Shown: positions 23,545-36,169, counted from the first letter of the stretch. The stretch is DNA of 64,000 bases from Pogona vitticeps (GCF_051106095.1 NC_135783.1:184032947-184096946), one strand, 5' to 3'. Program-made: numbers and translations. The notes: generated from the letters alone by a model not told the origin.

Positions 23545-23800
23545 TTATAGAGAATAATAATAATAATATGCTGTCAAATCAAATCTGACTTATGGAGACC
23601 CTTTTCAGGGTTTTCCAGGGAGAAAATACTCAGAGGTGGTTTACCATTCCCTTCTGGGGAGTGTCCTAGGACTGTGCAGCTTGTCCAAGGCCACATAGGC
23701 TGGCTGTACTTACAAGAGGCATGGCGGGGAATCAAACTCCAAACATCTGGCTCCACAGCCAGATATCTAAACTACTGAGTTATCCAGCCAGTTCTTTGTC
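23545..23800 (-). mobile_element. tRNA-derived SINE
   Basis: On the minus strand it starts ctggctggataactcagtag (A-box-like) with gtttgattccc (B-box-like), followed by a body ending gactccataagtcagatttg-like sequence and an ATT-rich tail. It is distinct from the Sauria-type SINEs nearby and is inserted in the CR1-like fragment. Confidence 0.6.
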
Positions 23801-23928
23801 ATAGATAGGTTGATGAAAATTTCAACCAAACCATTGTGTGTCTGCTAAAAAACCCTAAATGTTACGTTGGCTATGACAGAAAAGGAATAAACATAAAATA
23901 GAATAGCCAATGTTATATACTGCTGGAT

Positions 23929-25326
23929 GAAACGGATTTTCTGGATCCATTTCAATCAGGTTTCAGGCCGGGTTTTGGTACAGAGACTCCCTTGGTCGCC
24001 CTATATGATGACCTTTGCCGGGAGAGAGACAGGGGGAGTGTGACCCTGTTGATACTCCTGGACCTCTCAGCGGCTTTCGACACCATCGACCATGGTGTCC
24101 TTCTGGATAGGCTGGCTGGGTTAGGAGTTGGGGGCACTGTTTTACGGTGGTTCTGCTCCTTCCTAGCTGACCGTGTCCAGAGGGTGGTGCTGGGGGACAG
24201 TTGCTCTGCCCCATGGCATTTATGTCATGGGGTTCCTCAGGGCTCCATACTGTCCCCCATGCTGTTTAAAGCGTGCTGCTTGTTTAACATCTACATGAAA
24301 CTGCTGGGAGAGGTCATTAGGAGGTTTGGGCTGAGGAGTCAGCAATATGCTGACGACATTCAGCTCTACCTCTCATTTTCCACCAATCCAGGTGAGACGG
24401 TTTCTGTGCTGAACTCGTGTCTGGACCTGATATTGGACTGGATGAGGGTTAATAAACTGAAACTCAATCCAGACAAGACGGAAGTGCTGTTAGTGGGTGC
24501 TTCGCCGGACAGGTTGGAGGGCCATTTCCCTGTCCTGAATGGGGTTACACTCCCCCTAAGGGACAGGGTCCGCAGCCTGGGGGTGCTCCTGGACCCCAGT
24601 CTAACTTTGGAAGCTCAGGTGGATTCGGTGGCCAGGGGTGCCTTCCTTCAGCTGCAGAAATTATACCAGCTACGGCCCTACCTGGACGAGCGGAGTCTCA
24701 TGACAGTTACACATGCACTGGTAACATCTCGTATTGATTATTGCAATGCGCTCTACGTGGGGCTGCCTTTGAAGACGGTCCGGCGACTGCAACTGGTCCA
24801 GAATCGAGCTGCGCGGCTGGTGAGTGGTGGGGCTGCTAGAGAGCACATAAAGCCGATTCTGTATAATTTACATTGGTTACCAGTTGCTGTCTGGGCCCAA
24901 TTCAAAGTGCTTGTTTTGACATATAAAGCCCTAAACGGCTTGGGCCCAGGATACTTGAAGGACCGCCTCCTTCCATATGAGCCTACCTGGCTGTTAAGAT
25001 CTAGCCAGGGGGCCTTTTTGAAAGAGCTGTCCCTCAAGGAGGTAAGAGGGATGGCTTGTAGACAAAGGGCCTTTTCGGCAGCTGCCCCCAGACTATGGAA
25101 CGCCCTCCCAACTGAAATTCACCTGGCACCGACACTGATGATATTTCCTGTTCCAGAAGGCCTTTAATTGAAATAACATTAACTGTGGGTCTTGATGATG
25201 GCAATTTTAATTGTATTTTAATCGTATTTTAATTGTATTTTAATCATTTTATATTTTATTGTATTGAATTTTAATTGTTGTAAACCGCCCAGAGACCTTT
25301 GGGTAGAGTGGGCAGCATATAAATTA

Positions 25327-25420
<94 letters not shown>
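23929..25420 (+). mobile_element. L2-clade LINE, 5'-truncated, long open RT frame
   Basis: An open frame of 391 codons (23992-25167) spans the RT palm to the C-terminus: LDLSAAFDTIDHGVLLDRL, GVPQGSILSPMLF, QQYADDIQLYLSF, LNPDKTEVLLVG, RIDYCNALYVGLPL and RLWNALPTEI. LF is followed by KACCLF before NIYM, a small in-frame insertion not seen in the L2 at 10151. The 3' end has taaaccgcccagagac and an AATC repeat. It lacks the endonuclease and the RT N-terminus, so it is a dead-on-arrival copy, but a young one. It is inserted in a CR1-like fragment. Confidence 0.9.
25324..25420 (+). repeat. AATC microsatellite at the L2 tail
   Basis: About 23 perfect aatc units follow the L2 3' end. Such short repeats are the normal end of L2-type LINEs. 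Confidence 0.95.
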
Positions 25421-25421
<1 letters not shown>

Positions 25422-25830
25422 GCTACCCTTATAAAAAGCCAATGTGCAAATCCATACTTGGAATACAGATCAGCACACCAAAAACTAGATATTGCAGAGT
25501 TGAAGAATAGCTAGAAAAGGGCAATCAAAATGGTGATAGGACTGGAGGAACTCACCTATGACAAGACTGCACTAAGGGGAGACATGAAATGAACGAAAAG
25601 GAGAAAATGGATTGTGGGAACCTTTTGTCCCTCTTTTAAATCAAAACAACTGAATTGTGGGAGATATGGACAGATAAAGGAAGCATTTCTTCACCCAGCT
25701 GAACTGTGGACTTCATTGCCATAAAATGAAGTAATGGCTACTCACCTAAACACTTTTGAAATGGGATTAGATACAAGAAGTTCTGGTGTATCAATGGTGA
25801 TTAGTCAGGATAACTATGTATAGTCTCTTA

Positions 25831-26685
25831 GGTATCAAATGCAATTTGTATGTGCGGGGGGGACACAAAATGGAGAATGAAGTTGACATGCACTTGTGGT
25901 GGGGGCTTCACTCAAGGAACAGGCTGGCAACCAATGTTCTCTCTAAGGATTGTACAATCAAGAAAATCCCCCTGGGTTTCCAATCTCAAACAATAAATAG
26001 AGTCCTGATATACGCTTTTAATTCCTCCTTCATTTTTATTACTGAAAGATTGTCAAATGCTTGTACTGATTTTATAAGCACAAACACAGGGGCACATATG
26101 TAATAACAATGCAACTGTTGTCTCTTTGCAGTTGCAGATCAGTGGAACAGGCTTAGAGCTGCAGATGGAACCAAGGTTGTCAAATGTGGGTGGCCTTTTC
26201 TCCTCCCACAGTTCTCTGTTGTGCACCCAATGTAAATGTAAAGGGTAGCCTTTCAGCCACACTAGAGCTGCTTTTTAAAAATGGATGGTATGTCGAGAAA
26301 GCACTGAGATTTTGGTGCAGTGGAGAGGAAGGGCTGGGAAACTGAGGAGCAATCAGACAGTGATAAAGAGTAACATCTGAACAAACTGAAAAGGGTGACT
26401 TCTCTAGGAGGGATTCCCCTTTAAAGCAATCCTTCTCTCCATGCAGAAATTGCTCCAGACTAGCACCAAGAAAAGAGTAGCCGTGCCACGGAGCAGTCGG
26501 TCTGGTTCGTGATCTCCTTTGTGTCAGGTGATTTCTCTAAAATATCTCACACTAGACTGTTCCACAAGCAGTCCAAAATGCAACTTATTTTTCCATCTGA
26601 TCACACCCTAAAATTAAGAATGCATATGTAAAAGTGCATTGAGATTGTTGTTAACTGAAAACTGAAGGGTTTTTAAAATATTTAC
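25831..26685. other. AOX intron, nothing recognised
   Basis: Intron sequence beyond the CR1-like fragment and before the exon at 26686. No repeat family was recognised. Confidence 0.45.
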
Positions 26686-26874
26686 CTTGGATGAGTTAAT
26701 TGCATTGATATTTTGAGATGAAGAAAGCAAAGAGACGTAAAATTGTTCTGGGATATCGCAGACAGCGGGGATTTTATATTGGTTTGGGCCATAGGTCTTC
26801 AAAAGTCCTTCAGGAGAATATTTTAATACCTCCATTGTATAAAGTCCAAGGCCTTGTACAAAAGCACCTTCAAT
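26686..26874 (-). pseudogene. AOX: AOX exon: [13 protein letters not shown]...INSSK
   Basis: An open 63-codon exon starts [20 protein letters not shown] and continues [30 protein letters not shown] and INSSK. It aligns throughout with [23 protein letters not shown] of mammalian AOX1. The acceptor is cctctcag and the donor gtaaat. Confidence 0.9.
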
Positions 26875-27670
26875 CTGAGAGGATAATTATATACATATCA
26901 GAATTATTTCCAAATAAAGTGTTAATGTGCCAAGAGGAAACAAATTGTTTTATGTTCAACATCCAAGGAATGTGTTGGCAAATTCAACCCTAATCTGATT
27001 TAGATGTTTTTGAGAGCATGAAATACGTGTTCATAAAAATAGATTATTTCAATGAGAGCATGGAATCCTTATTTATTAAAAAATAGATATCTTGAAGAAG
27101 ATATCACTTCTAAGAAATGGTTCACAACACTGTTGTGTAAATCCCATTTGCCATTTAAAAACAATTGCATAGTATCACATTTTCATTTTGCTGAAGTTTA
27201 ATAAGATTGAATGGCCATGCTAGATGTGACATTGGTCACATTATTTTTGCACATGGGGTACAATTCTGTTGGAAGTAGTGAGTCTAAGCTCTCCACCTAT
27301 CTCAGCTAGATCAAGACCGTAATGGGGGAAAAGGACAGATTGAACACTTTAGTATCCATCTAGCCCCAATCTTGGGGCACACCAGCTATTCACAATGAGA
27401 CAACCATGTACCAAGCACAAGTATCAGAAAAGCGGGATACAAGTGGAAGGAAGGAATTGTGCTCAGGTTCAAGTGTGTACAATATATGTACAAAAAGCAA
27501 GGACCTGAACTAATCAAAATTAACTACACATATGGTTAACACATGTTTCCATTTCATGCTTATGTATAACCTTATATATCCATAGTAAATATACTGCAGG
27601 TCTAAGATCGAAAAATATCAGCAATACTTCAGAGCAAACTATCGGGCAGTTACAAATGGCTGATACATAC
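26875..27670. other. AOX intron, nothing recognised
   Basis: AT-rich intron between the exon at 26686 and the degenerate exon near 27700. Confidence 0.5.
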
Positions 27671-27737
27671 CTGTCCTATATCTATAGCTGGATAAACAGA
27701 ATAAAAAATAAACATTGCATAAAATTATACTGATATA
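27671..27737 (-). pseudogene. AOX: Degenerate AOX exon: PAIDIGQ end only
   Basis: The 3' half reads YPAIDIGQ before the donor gtatgt, matching NPAIDIGQ. The 5' half (family: NIRTDIVMDVGxSI) is damaged. An alignable stretch of 67 rather than 66 bases implies a one-base insertion, glycine codons are lost, and the bases just before the exon read ct, not ag. If spliced out, its normal 66 bases would keep the frame but remove a conserved cofactor-domain segment. Confidence 0.7.
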
Positions 27738-27819
27738 GGTAAAAACTGAAGTCTCGTTCATCCATATATTTAAAAAATATGTGGCAATAAAGAAGGATAC
27801 ATCTGCAATAAGTATCTGG

Positions 27820-28320
27820 TTCATAGAATCATGGAATAATTGAGTTGGAAGAGGCCCAGAAGTCATTTTCTAGCTAGACAACCCTAGGAGGACATTAGAA
27901 AGAAATATAGGGACAAATATTGAACAAGATCAGTTGCCACATTATTGCTGTCCTTTGGAATTAATTTCAAGCTGGCTAGGTGGGGGCAAGAATCAGAGAA
28001 TCATTGAGCTGGGGTAGCCATTGAGTCCAAACCCCTGCTCAAGGCAGGAATCGAAGTCAAAGCAGATCTGACAGAGGGTTGTCCAATTTTCTCCTGAATG
28101 CCTCCAGCGCTGGAGCGCTCACCACCTCCCAAAGTAATTGGTTCCATTGTCGTACTACTCTAACAGTTAAGAGTTTCCCCCTCCTCTGATATTCAGCCTA
28201 AATCTGGCTTCCTGTAGCTTCAGCCCATTATTATGTGTCCTGCACTCTAGGATGGGATCACAGGAAAAATTGTCCCTGTATCTATTCTATCTCCCAAGAT
28301 ATTAGTGCAGTAGTTGGTTT
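27820..28320 (-). mobile_element. CR1 LINE 3' end fragments
   Basis: Read on the minus strand this is the classic CR1 3' UTR: gattctatgattc-type ends at 27822 (tcatagaatcatgg on plus) and 27990, and a body with accacctcccaaagtaattg and cactctaggatgg on the plus strand. Two overlapping or tandem 3' ends seem to be present. No coding part was seen. Confidence 0.75.
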
Positions 28321-28355
28321 CTTTTTTATTATACTATACAGTGACTTACTCTAGA

Positions 28356-28476
28356 ACTGTATGGAATGTGTGGCCTGTTAGATGATGTTGGACTGCAAGT
28401 CCCATCAGCCCCTAGCCGCCACAGCCAATGGAGAAGGGTTATGTGAGCTGCCATCTACTAACATTTGGAGAATCAC
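28356..28476. repeat. Short dispersed repeat (atgttgttgga family), copy 2
   Basis: gatgatgttggactgcaagtcccatcagcc is shared, with divergence, with copies at 23055 and 45131. Confidence 0.5.
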
Positions 28477-28683
28477 ACATTCTGCCCTGCTGCAGAAGAT
28501 CCTTTAAAAAGAAGGACTTTCTTTTTAAAAGAAGGGAGATCTCATATAAGTGGAGATTGCAAGAAATGGAACACAAGACTTAATTGGTAGGATGGAAGCA
28601 GTCTTTCAGTACTTTTAAGTTCACATTTGAATTACCAAATGGAGTCTCAACACTTAAGAGCCACAGGACAGGGATATGTTTAC

Positions 28684-28798
28684 CTTATGGTCTCCTGTTA
28701 AACAGTCTATTTCAACCTCTGAACAAGGAGCTCCAAAAACAGAATATTCATATGGCCGGCCTTCTCCCTTTTCCCAATCCATGTTTGTTTTATAGCCT
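28684..28798 (-). pseudogene. AOX: AOX exon: [13 protein letters not shown]...EVEIDCLTG
   Basis: The exon completes the split Arg codon and reads [20 protein letters not shown] then [18 protein letters not shown]. It matches [38 protein letters not shown]. The 115-base length keeps phase. The donor is gtaaac. Confidence 0.9.
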
Positions 28799-30095
28799 CT
28801 GATGGAAAAAAAGTGCAAATTATGTTAAAATTCTGACCATATGGTACCATAAATGAATATTAAATAAGTATTCATCATTAAGTCTTGCTTGTATAGATAT
28901 TTTAATTCAAGCACATTTATTTTTATATATATATTTGTAGCAGCAGTGAGAGCCTTCAATGAAACATTTTCCTTTAGTCACTGTTTAAATTCAACTCCAG
29001 ATAAATCACAAAAGGCATTGTGGCTGCAATTATTTGTGAGGTTATTTTATGCTAAACGATATGTGGAAGCAGTGCTTTAATGGAAGACCAAGAAGGATGA
29101 TGTACCTCTTTGATATATGACTACATACACAGGTTCTCAATTCTTGTCCGTCAGAACTGGCACAGGATAAGGCCATTTATTGATCCGATTTATAGAGATA
29201 ACAAGTTGCATTTGGATCACTCTGGTGGGAATGCTGCTGGTGCATTTTTGGTGGTGGTGACTATCAGATATTAAAGGCTCCTCCACCATCCCAAGACTCC
29301 CAAAGGCTTCCTCAAGTTGAAAGGGATCCTTTGAAAGCTTTGGAACTTGAGAGAGGGGAATAAGAAACTTCTAATGGAAGACAGAAGGCGATGGTTGATG
29401 ACATCACCAGCCTTGCATGTGTGGAGCGGTGACAGCAGGATTCTGGCCTCATTCTTATAGACAAGTTCTAAACCACAGGTGATTATTCTATCCAAATTGT
29501 TTCTTTTCTTAAGTTTTCCTGAAGCAGCTGCCATGGAATACCCTCAAAGTATGTTTTAAGTCCCATCCCCATAATTCTTCCTAGCAAGATCTTCTGTTTA
29601 ACTAAATTGTAATACATGAAGGAGGGGGAAAATTAAAGTTAGACGTTCTGCAGCATAATTGCTGAGAGAATACATTCCCTTCAAATTTTATACAATCTGG
29701 TGGCTGTTTTCTGTCCTCCTAGATTTCGGTGAGAGCCTCTGTTCACTTTTTTTTTTTTTAGCTGTGAGACCAACCACATATTTTGATACAACTGGATTTC
29801 CTTTGGGTTTACAGTGTATTTCACTTCAGGTGTTTATCACAAGACAAGAAGAAACAGGAAATATGGAGAAGGGAGGAAGAGAATGCCAGTTGTGAAAGGT
29901 ATGAAGTGTATAGACTACAGAGAAAAGGATCCTCCTTTGACTACCACTGTTTTTTGCTGCCAGATGCACAAGCTTTAGGCACTCTTAGCTGCAATATCAC
30001 AGACATTGTGGAAAAGGCAATAATGGAAATTTCTGTTCAAATGGTTCACATTTTCCAGAAAAAAAAGTAAGCATATGCTGTACAATTGAATGTAC
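28799..30095. other. AOX intron, nothing recognised
   Basis: Intron of about 1.3 kb between the exons at 28684 and 30096. Open frames at 29659-30070 lack any motif. Confidence 0.5.
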
Positions 30096-30148
30096 CTGAA
30101 GTAGCCAGTAGCTGAAAGACTAATACTTTGACGAAATGCTTCTCTAAT
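30096..30148 (-). pseudogene. AOX: AOX exon: SISLSATGYFR
   Basis: The exon reads IREAFRQSISLSATGYF and ends two bases into an Arg codon completed by the next exon. It is 53 bases long. The acceptor is tttacag and the donor gtacatt. Confidence 0.88.
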
Positions 30149-30491
30149 CTGTAAAGGAAATGTAAACATGTTGTATCATACTTCCAAGTAATTTCTACGG
30201 CCTTAGAATGCAGCATTTTTGTCATAATTGTAATACTGTTTTCTTGACACAATTGTAATAAGATTACATTTTCAGTTTATTTAAAAAAAGCCACAAATAA
30301 GTCGCAATAGTGAAAAGCATTCTACGCACAATCTGCAGTTCTTGCTGATTTCAGTGGAATTCACTTCACTGTGTGCCTTGAGACCAATCTAAAGTGATGG
30401 TTGCAGTTTTGGTTTCAGGAAAGGCAAGAAGGCTACTATAGTCTATTAGGGTAATAACTGTGTATTTTTGCAGCAGACACGAAAGGATTAC

Positions 30492-30566
30492 CCAGTCTTT
30501 CCATGTTCCTTCAGGATTTTTGTTCATGACAGGCTTAAGTCTTTTCATAAGAGTCTCATAGGCATT
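30492..30566 (-). pseudogene. AOX: AOX exon: [20 protein letters not shown]
   Basis: An open 25-codon exon ends TWKDW. It matches NACxxLxKRLEPxxxxNPxGTWxxW of the family. The acceptor is ttcttag and the donor gtaatcc. Confidence 0.88.
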
Positions 30567-31663
30567 CTAAGAATGAAAAACCATAAAACAATTAGCATTG
30601 CCAAAGACATTGAGGAAATTATTTTGCTTTAAGCAAGGGGCATGTCCAGGGCCTCTCATCATGCTTAGAACAGGTATTAGGGCAATAGTAGCAACTGGCC
30701 TTCCTAGTACCAGCTTCACTACATCACTATCACAGCAACTGAAGCAATTTTAGTTACATGGGATTCTGTGGGCCTTGGTTTCATTGATCCAATGGTATAC
30801 AATGCAAACTGCACTGGACCCATGTAATATGGTGGGCAAAAGAACACACCTGGGAAGGATGAGGATACTTTGGTAGTGCAAACGACCAGACACGATGCAT
30901 TTCCAACATATGCAGGAAAAAAATGGCATGCACCTGTAGATGATCAACTGTGACTATTAGATGCAAGTCTATTTCACCACAAAAAGGATGAGAAGACATA
31001 ATCATGCAGACTTACACTGTGTAAGCAATACCCATAGGTGTAACATCAGAATCCTATGATTGTTTCTTTGGCCACGCAAAGAAAGGGAGGAAAATACTTC
31101 CCAACCAGATCTGCCAACTGGTAAATAAGCTATTCCAGTACAGCAGGTCAGGATACCCAAATTTTGAGCCTTTTAGTGATCCTGTTGACACCAGCTGGCA
31201 GTCAGAACAGGCTGCTTTATTTGTTTTAATGACACCTATCTAATCTGTGTTTTGCCTTTGAAAATTATTTAGTGAATGAAAAGTAAAAACTTATTATATT
31301 TATTTTGCAAGGGCAGCCCATTTCCTTCCAGTTTGGTAAGGGGTTCCCAATTAAGTACCATCACAGAGCGCATTCTGAACACAGTGAAAATTATTTCAAA
31401 ATATTTCCTAGAGTTTTGTAATTTACAACAGTTGTGTAATTTTAAAAAGCCAGAAAATGGAAATTTTTCCAATGCATTCTTCATCTTCCACTTCCTTACT
31501 CTTCCCATTTCCATTCAATACCTTTATAGTTGTCAACAACTTTGTCCCAAGGTAGAACCAATCTAATTAAATATAATGTAGTCTTCAGTCATTGTCCCAG
31601 AAAGACATAAAATGATAACTTCATGGATCACTTAACAAGAAAGAAGGGGGAGATATGTGCAAC
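30567..31663. other. AOX intron, nothing recognised
   Basis: Intron of about 1.1 kb between the exons at 30492 and 31664. Confidence 0.5.
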
Positions 31664-31792
31664 CTTAACTGCCATTCCATTGATATCAGTACCAATAGAG
31701 GCTGCCGTAGGTCTTGTATCAGGCACAGTCACTGTACTCGTTTCACTGATATAAATATAAGATGTTGGGATCCTTAATTCACGACTGGCAAC
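31664..31792 (-). pseudogene. AOX: AOX exon: STVTVPDT...DINGMAVK
   Basis: An open 43-codon exon includes [20 protein letters not shown] and [20 protein letters not shown]. It matches the family's ASRELxIPxSYIxxxExSTxTVPNTxxTxAStGxDxNGxAV block. The acceptor is tctaacag; the donor gttgca is weak compared with the other introns. Confidence 0.88.
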
Positions 31793-31879
31793 CTGTTAGA
31801 AACATAATGTGCAGTGATTTGTATTGAATTACAGTGTTTGTTCAACAAACAGAGTGGAACATCGTATAGGCAGGCCTTC

Positions 31880-32066
31880 CCTTCCAGTTAATTCCGGTCC
31901 TCTTTCCTTTTCCCCCCTCTTTATTTGATTTATGTTGTATTTTTCCCATTGCAGAATCATGTAATTAATTAATTGTTATAAATTTTTCTTGAACTTGTTA
32001 TGTTTTATGTTGTAAGCCACCTAGAGTGGTCGAAATGACTAGATAGGCGGGGTATAAATACAATAA

Positions 32067-32097
<31 letters not shown>

Positions 32098-32100
32098 ATA
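31880..32100 (+). mobile_element. L2-type LINE or L2-driven SINE 3' tail
   Basis: ttgtaagccacctagagtgg, followed by aggcggggtataaatacaat and AAAT repeats (32068-32100), is the 3' terminal structure shared by L2 and SINEs mobilised by it. No RT coding sequence precedes it. Confidence 0.65.
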
Positions 32101-32976
32101 CTTATAATGAAGAACTGGTCTGATCGGTAAGAAAAGAGGACTGCAGCAATATGAGTTATTTCCCTTTGCCACCCAGGCTAGGCAGGCCTATACTATTTGA
32201 TCTAGTCTGAATACTAATGGATCTAGCCTCTATTTCCATGGATCATGCATCTTTCTGTTGAGAAGGCCTGCTTCTCTCTTGAGATCTTTTTTGATGTGTT
32301 GAGTTACTATTGACTGAGTGTCCCTCTCCTGCCATAGGAATAGAGAAATGAACTCTCTGTGGAGTGAGATGGATTCTGAACTTCTCTGTTTACTGATAAA
32401 TGTCTTGGTCACAGTGCTCTCATTTCTCACTAACGGATGCTTGCAGAATCAAAAGGAATGATGCAGAGCTAGGTGGACTGCTCTCAATCCCAGCCTATTG
32501 CTGTCTTTCAGCCATTCCTGACTGGTCCCTAGGACCTGCCTTGTGAGACCCCCCCAACAGTGCGCTGCCCACTGAGTCAGGCTGAGGTCCATGATCAGGA
32601 GCTCCTGGGTGGGATTACTCAGAGGTGCTAGAAAGAGTGAAGGAGGCCATAGCTCTGGGGTCAAAGAGACGGGGCCAAATTTGCAAGAAAGTATGTCCAG
32701 TTTGCAGTAAATTAGGCCCAGTCACTATAATCTTCTCTTCTTCAAATATTCCAGGTATTGCAACCACACCAGAAGAGGGGAAAGCCCATGATTTCAAGGT
32801 CTGTCTGGATTCCCCCCCCCCCATAAAACTAAGTTATAGTTAGCCAGTTTCTATTGGCTTTTAAAAACTAAATAAACATACAGCCTTATAAAATCAATGA
32901 ATATATTATCCACTGCTTCCACGAGACTGAAAAAATTATTTGGTATGTAATGTGCATAGAGATGCCAGCTTATTAC
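32101..32976. other. AOX intron, nothing recognised
   Basis: Intron sequence upstream of the exon at 32977. Several short open frames have no motif. Confidence 0.45.
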
Positions 32977-33072
32977 CTGTATAATTTTGGTATGAATACC
33001 TTGACCTAGCTCAACACCACCATGAGTCACCAACACATGCCCATCTAGGTAGATATGAACAAGGGCTGCAGC
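32977..33072 (-). pseudogene. AOX: AOX exon: [13 protein letters not shown] motif
   Basis: An open 32-codon exon reads [20 protein letters not shown] then [12 protein letters not shown]. This is the strongly conserved cofactor-pocket segment [15 protein letters not shown]. The acceptor is tttacag and the donor gtaata. Confidence 0.9.
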
Positions 33073-33212
33073 CTGTAAACATCAGATTTAGAAACTCGTC
33101 AGGATTTGATATATCGCAGGAAATGCGAAACACAATGAAATGAAAGGGTTATAGTTAATAGTATGGTGATCTAAAAGAAATAAATTGCCAGATTTAGTGT
33201 CTTTTATGCCAG

Positions 33213-33376
33213 GGATGTTGGCAAGCCTTTGCGTCTGAGTCTCAAGTCTCAGTCTTTGGTCCCAAGCCCCAAGCCAGAGTCCCTATTAGAAACAAGTTTT
33301 GTTCCCCAGGAAAAAGGGAGGGGTGGGTTAGGAGTTGTGAGTCGAGTCTCAGTCATTGGGGAAAAAGAACCCTGAG
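33213..33376. mobile_element. hAT-like MITE fragment, relative of 50264-50786
   Basis: ccagggatgttggcaagcct with ctgagtctcaagtctcagtc matches, as reverse complement, the right end of the element at 50264-50786 (acttgccaacatccctgg). Only one terminal end is clear. Confidence 0.45.
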
Positions 33377-36168
33377 TCAAATATATATATATATTTTAAT
33401 GGATCACAGTTAATGGATCACAGACCATTCCAGCAGATGATTAAAGTATATATATATTTGAAGAAGGGAAGATGATATATATTTAGATGGGTACCATGCT
33501 TGCCATGGGTATATTTGGGCTTTGCACAGAAATATTATAGAGGGTAGCTCTTGAATTTCATGAAACATGTACATTTAAACAGGCTTTCAAGCTATGATCG
33601 CAATGTCAAGTTCTTTTATTGGAGTGGTGACAATTAGAACAAAAGCAGAGTGTTCTAAAGTGACTGAAATGTTCTCCATCTGCTTTTCAGTTTGTTTTAA
33701 AAAACGTGATTTCTGCCCCTATTATTAAATAGAGATTTAAGACCTGTTTAGGTGTCACTCAGCCATCCATTATTTAGCTTATTCCCCACTGTGGCTGTTT
33801 CTGCCACATGGAAAGGGATGCATCTGCTGAGGAAAAAAAAAATCATGATCACAGGTGGACTTTCCAAATAAGCAAGAAGCTCAGTTTCCCAAGGTTCTTG
33901 CTCAGGTCTTCTTCCATGAGCAGGAACCTCTGTTCCGCAGGAGCTTCAGTCTCCTTGCAGATAATGATGGTGGAGAGAAGAAATGCTGGCCACTTGGGAT
34001 ACAGACCTATAAGCATATAGTAGAAGTTGTAATTTCTGATCCCAATTGTAGGGATTCTCTGCAGAGTATGCCCTAATCATGCACATGAGGGTTGCATTGA
34101 ATTTCTCTGCAAGGCCATTAGTTTGCGGGTGATAGAGGGTGGAAGTTACATGCTTAATTCCACATAGTTGCCACAATCTGTGCATGAGCTTAGATGTAAA
34201 AGATGATCCCAAGTCCGTAACTATTTCAGACGTGAACCCCAGGTGGCTCATATAACTAAGCAAGGCATCAGCCACAGTATGAGTTTCAATATTTCTCAGA
34301 GGGATGGCCTCAGGGTACCGTGTGGCATAATCAATAATTGTTAAAATAAATCAGTTCCTCCTCTGGGTGACTCTGGGCAATGGTCCTACGATGTCCAGAC
34401 CAATGCATTGGAACGGGTTAGAAATAATTGGTAAAGGGCATAGCTTTGCTTTAGTCTTATCGTTGCTATTCCCTTGCCTTTGACACACATCACACTTCTG
34501 ACAAAATTCTTTTATCTGCTTCCCCATTTCAGTCCAGTGAAAATTCTGGGATATTCTTTGTTTAGTTCTGGTAATGCCTAAATGAGCAGAAAAGATGTCT
34601 GAGTGCCCCCTTTCCATTATTTTCTGTGGAAATTTTAAAGGAACCACTAATTGCTTCTGAAGATTTTCCCCTCCCTTCCTGGGATTCACTAAGATCCCTC
34701 TGTATAATAGGTCCTTCTCTATAAGGAACCTTTCAGGTCTTTCAGGGGTTAATGGTTCTTCAGTAACTTTTTCAAAGCAACGTTGCAGTGTGGAATCTGC
34801 TTTTTGTTCCTGTGTAAATGTATTGTTTTGGGGATTCCTAAGTTGTATTAATTCAGCTGGCTCATCATTGTCTCTCATTATTTCCACAGGAATTTCATCT
34901 TTTTCTTCAGCTGGCCTTTCATTTTCCTTCTGGGACCGAGTCTGTACTAAAACTCTCTTCACATGCTCAGCGAGGTCAATCCCAATTAAAACTGCCGCTG
35001 GCAATTGCGCAGCTACTCCTGATCTCCATTTTCCTTCCCAACCTTGATATCTGATGGGTATTTCAGCGACTGGCAGAATAACAGCTGCTTCTCCAATCCC
35101 CTTAACAGTCATGCTTTCCCCTTTCAAAATGTATTCCTGAGGGACAATCTCAGGATGACATAAGGTTACTTGAGAGCATGAGTCCTTCAGAGCCATATAT
35201 TTATTGTTATTAACATAAATATTATCACCAGAAGTTTTAAAGAGTTCTTGGTTCGTTTCAATCAGGTAACAATGCAGTATTTGCACCTCAGGAAGATCTG
35301 GTTCTCTGTTCTCAGCTTGTGTAGGGAGATCAGACTGGGTTGCCATGGCGCCCAGTTCCTCCCTCTTGGTGGTAACTTGGTCCTGCTGTAAACAGTATAC
35401 AGCCTTAGGCTTAGGCAAATTTCCCTTTTGTGGCCCCACTTCTTTATTCTTACTACACTGGGCTGAGAAGTGGCCCTTCTCCCCACAACGAAAGCAAGTT
35501 CGAAATTTCATTTGATCATTACCAAAGCCTTTAACCCCCTTTCCTTCCCAATCCTTGTTTCTGATCTGGTTATGATCTGGGATTTCTATTCGTGTCCTCC
35601 CAAGCTTTCCTTCCAACTTTCACCTCAGAAAAGCTTGGCTTTCAAATGTGTGAAATAAAATCAGCGGCTTCTCCCACCTCTTGAAGATTTCTGGGTTTTT
35701 TACCCCTCACTAGGTACCTCAGTTCTCCAGGTAGAAGTGAATAGAACTGCTCAAGTCCTAAGATGTTTTTAATATCCTGTACAGTCTCAACTCCCTCCTG
35801 TTGAAGCCATTTGTCAAGATATCTGGTCAGGTTTGCCCCCAACTGAGAGTAAGAATCTTCAGGTTTCTTTGTCAGAGCCCTGAACTTCTGTCTCAAATGC
35901 TCAGCATTGATGCCATATCGAGCGAAAACTAACTTTTTATATTCATCAAAATCTTTTATCACTTCCACTGGCATTTCTGCATAAATGTCAGCTAAGCCTC
36001 CACTAATTTGAGAACTCATCACCATGCGTTCAGATCCCCTTACTTCAACATCCTCACACGCGCGCTCAAACATAATCATAAAAGATTCAGGGTCATCACC
36101 CTTCCTAAATACTGGGAATATTTTAAGGTCTGCCTTGGACAGATGTCTCTCATCAGAATTAGGCTGTC

Positions 36169-36169
<1 letters not shown>

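Larger units (their letters stand above)
23230..25830 (+). mobile_element. CR1/L3-type LINE fragment, split by a SINE and an L2
   Basis: Pieces at about 23300-23540 (NKCEVIHIGAKK), 23805-23925 and 25430-25830 (EELTYDKTALRGDM; a region ending in FEMGLDTRSSG in broken frame) read in order on the plus strand. They match the RT C-terminal part of CR1/L3-type elements. The first interruption is a tRNA-derived SINE and the second an L2 at 23929. The element is old and heavily decayed. Confidence 0.6.
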
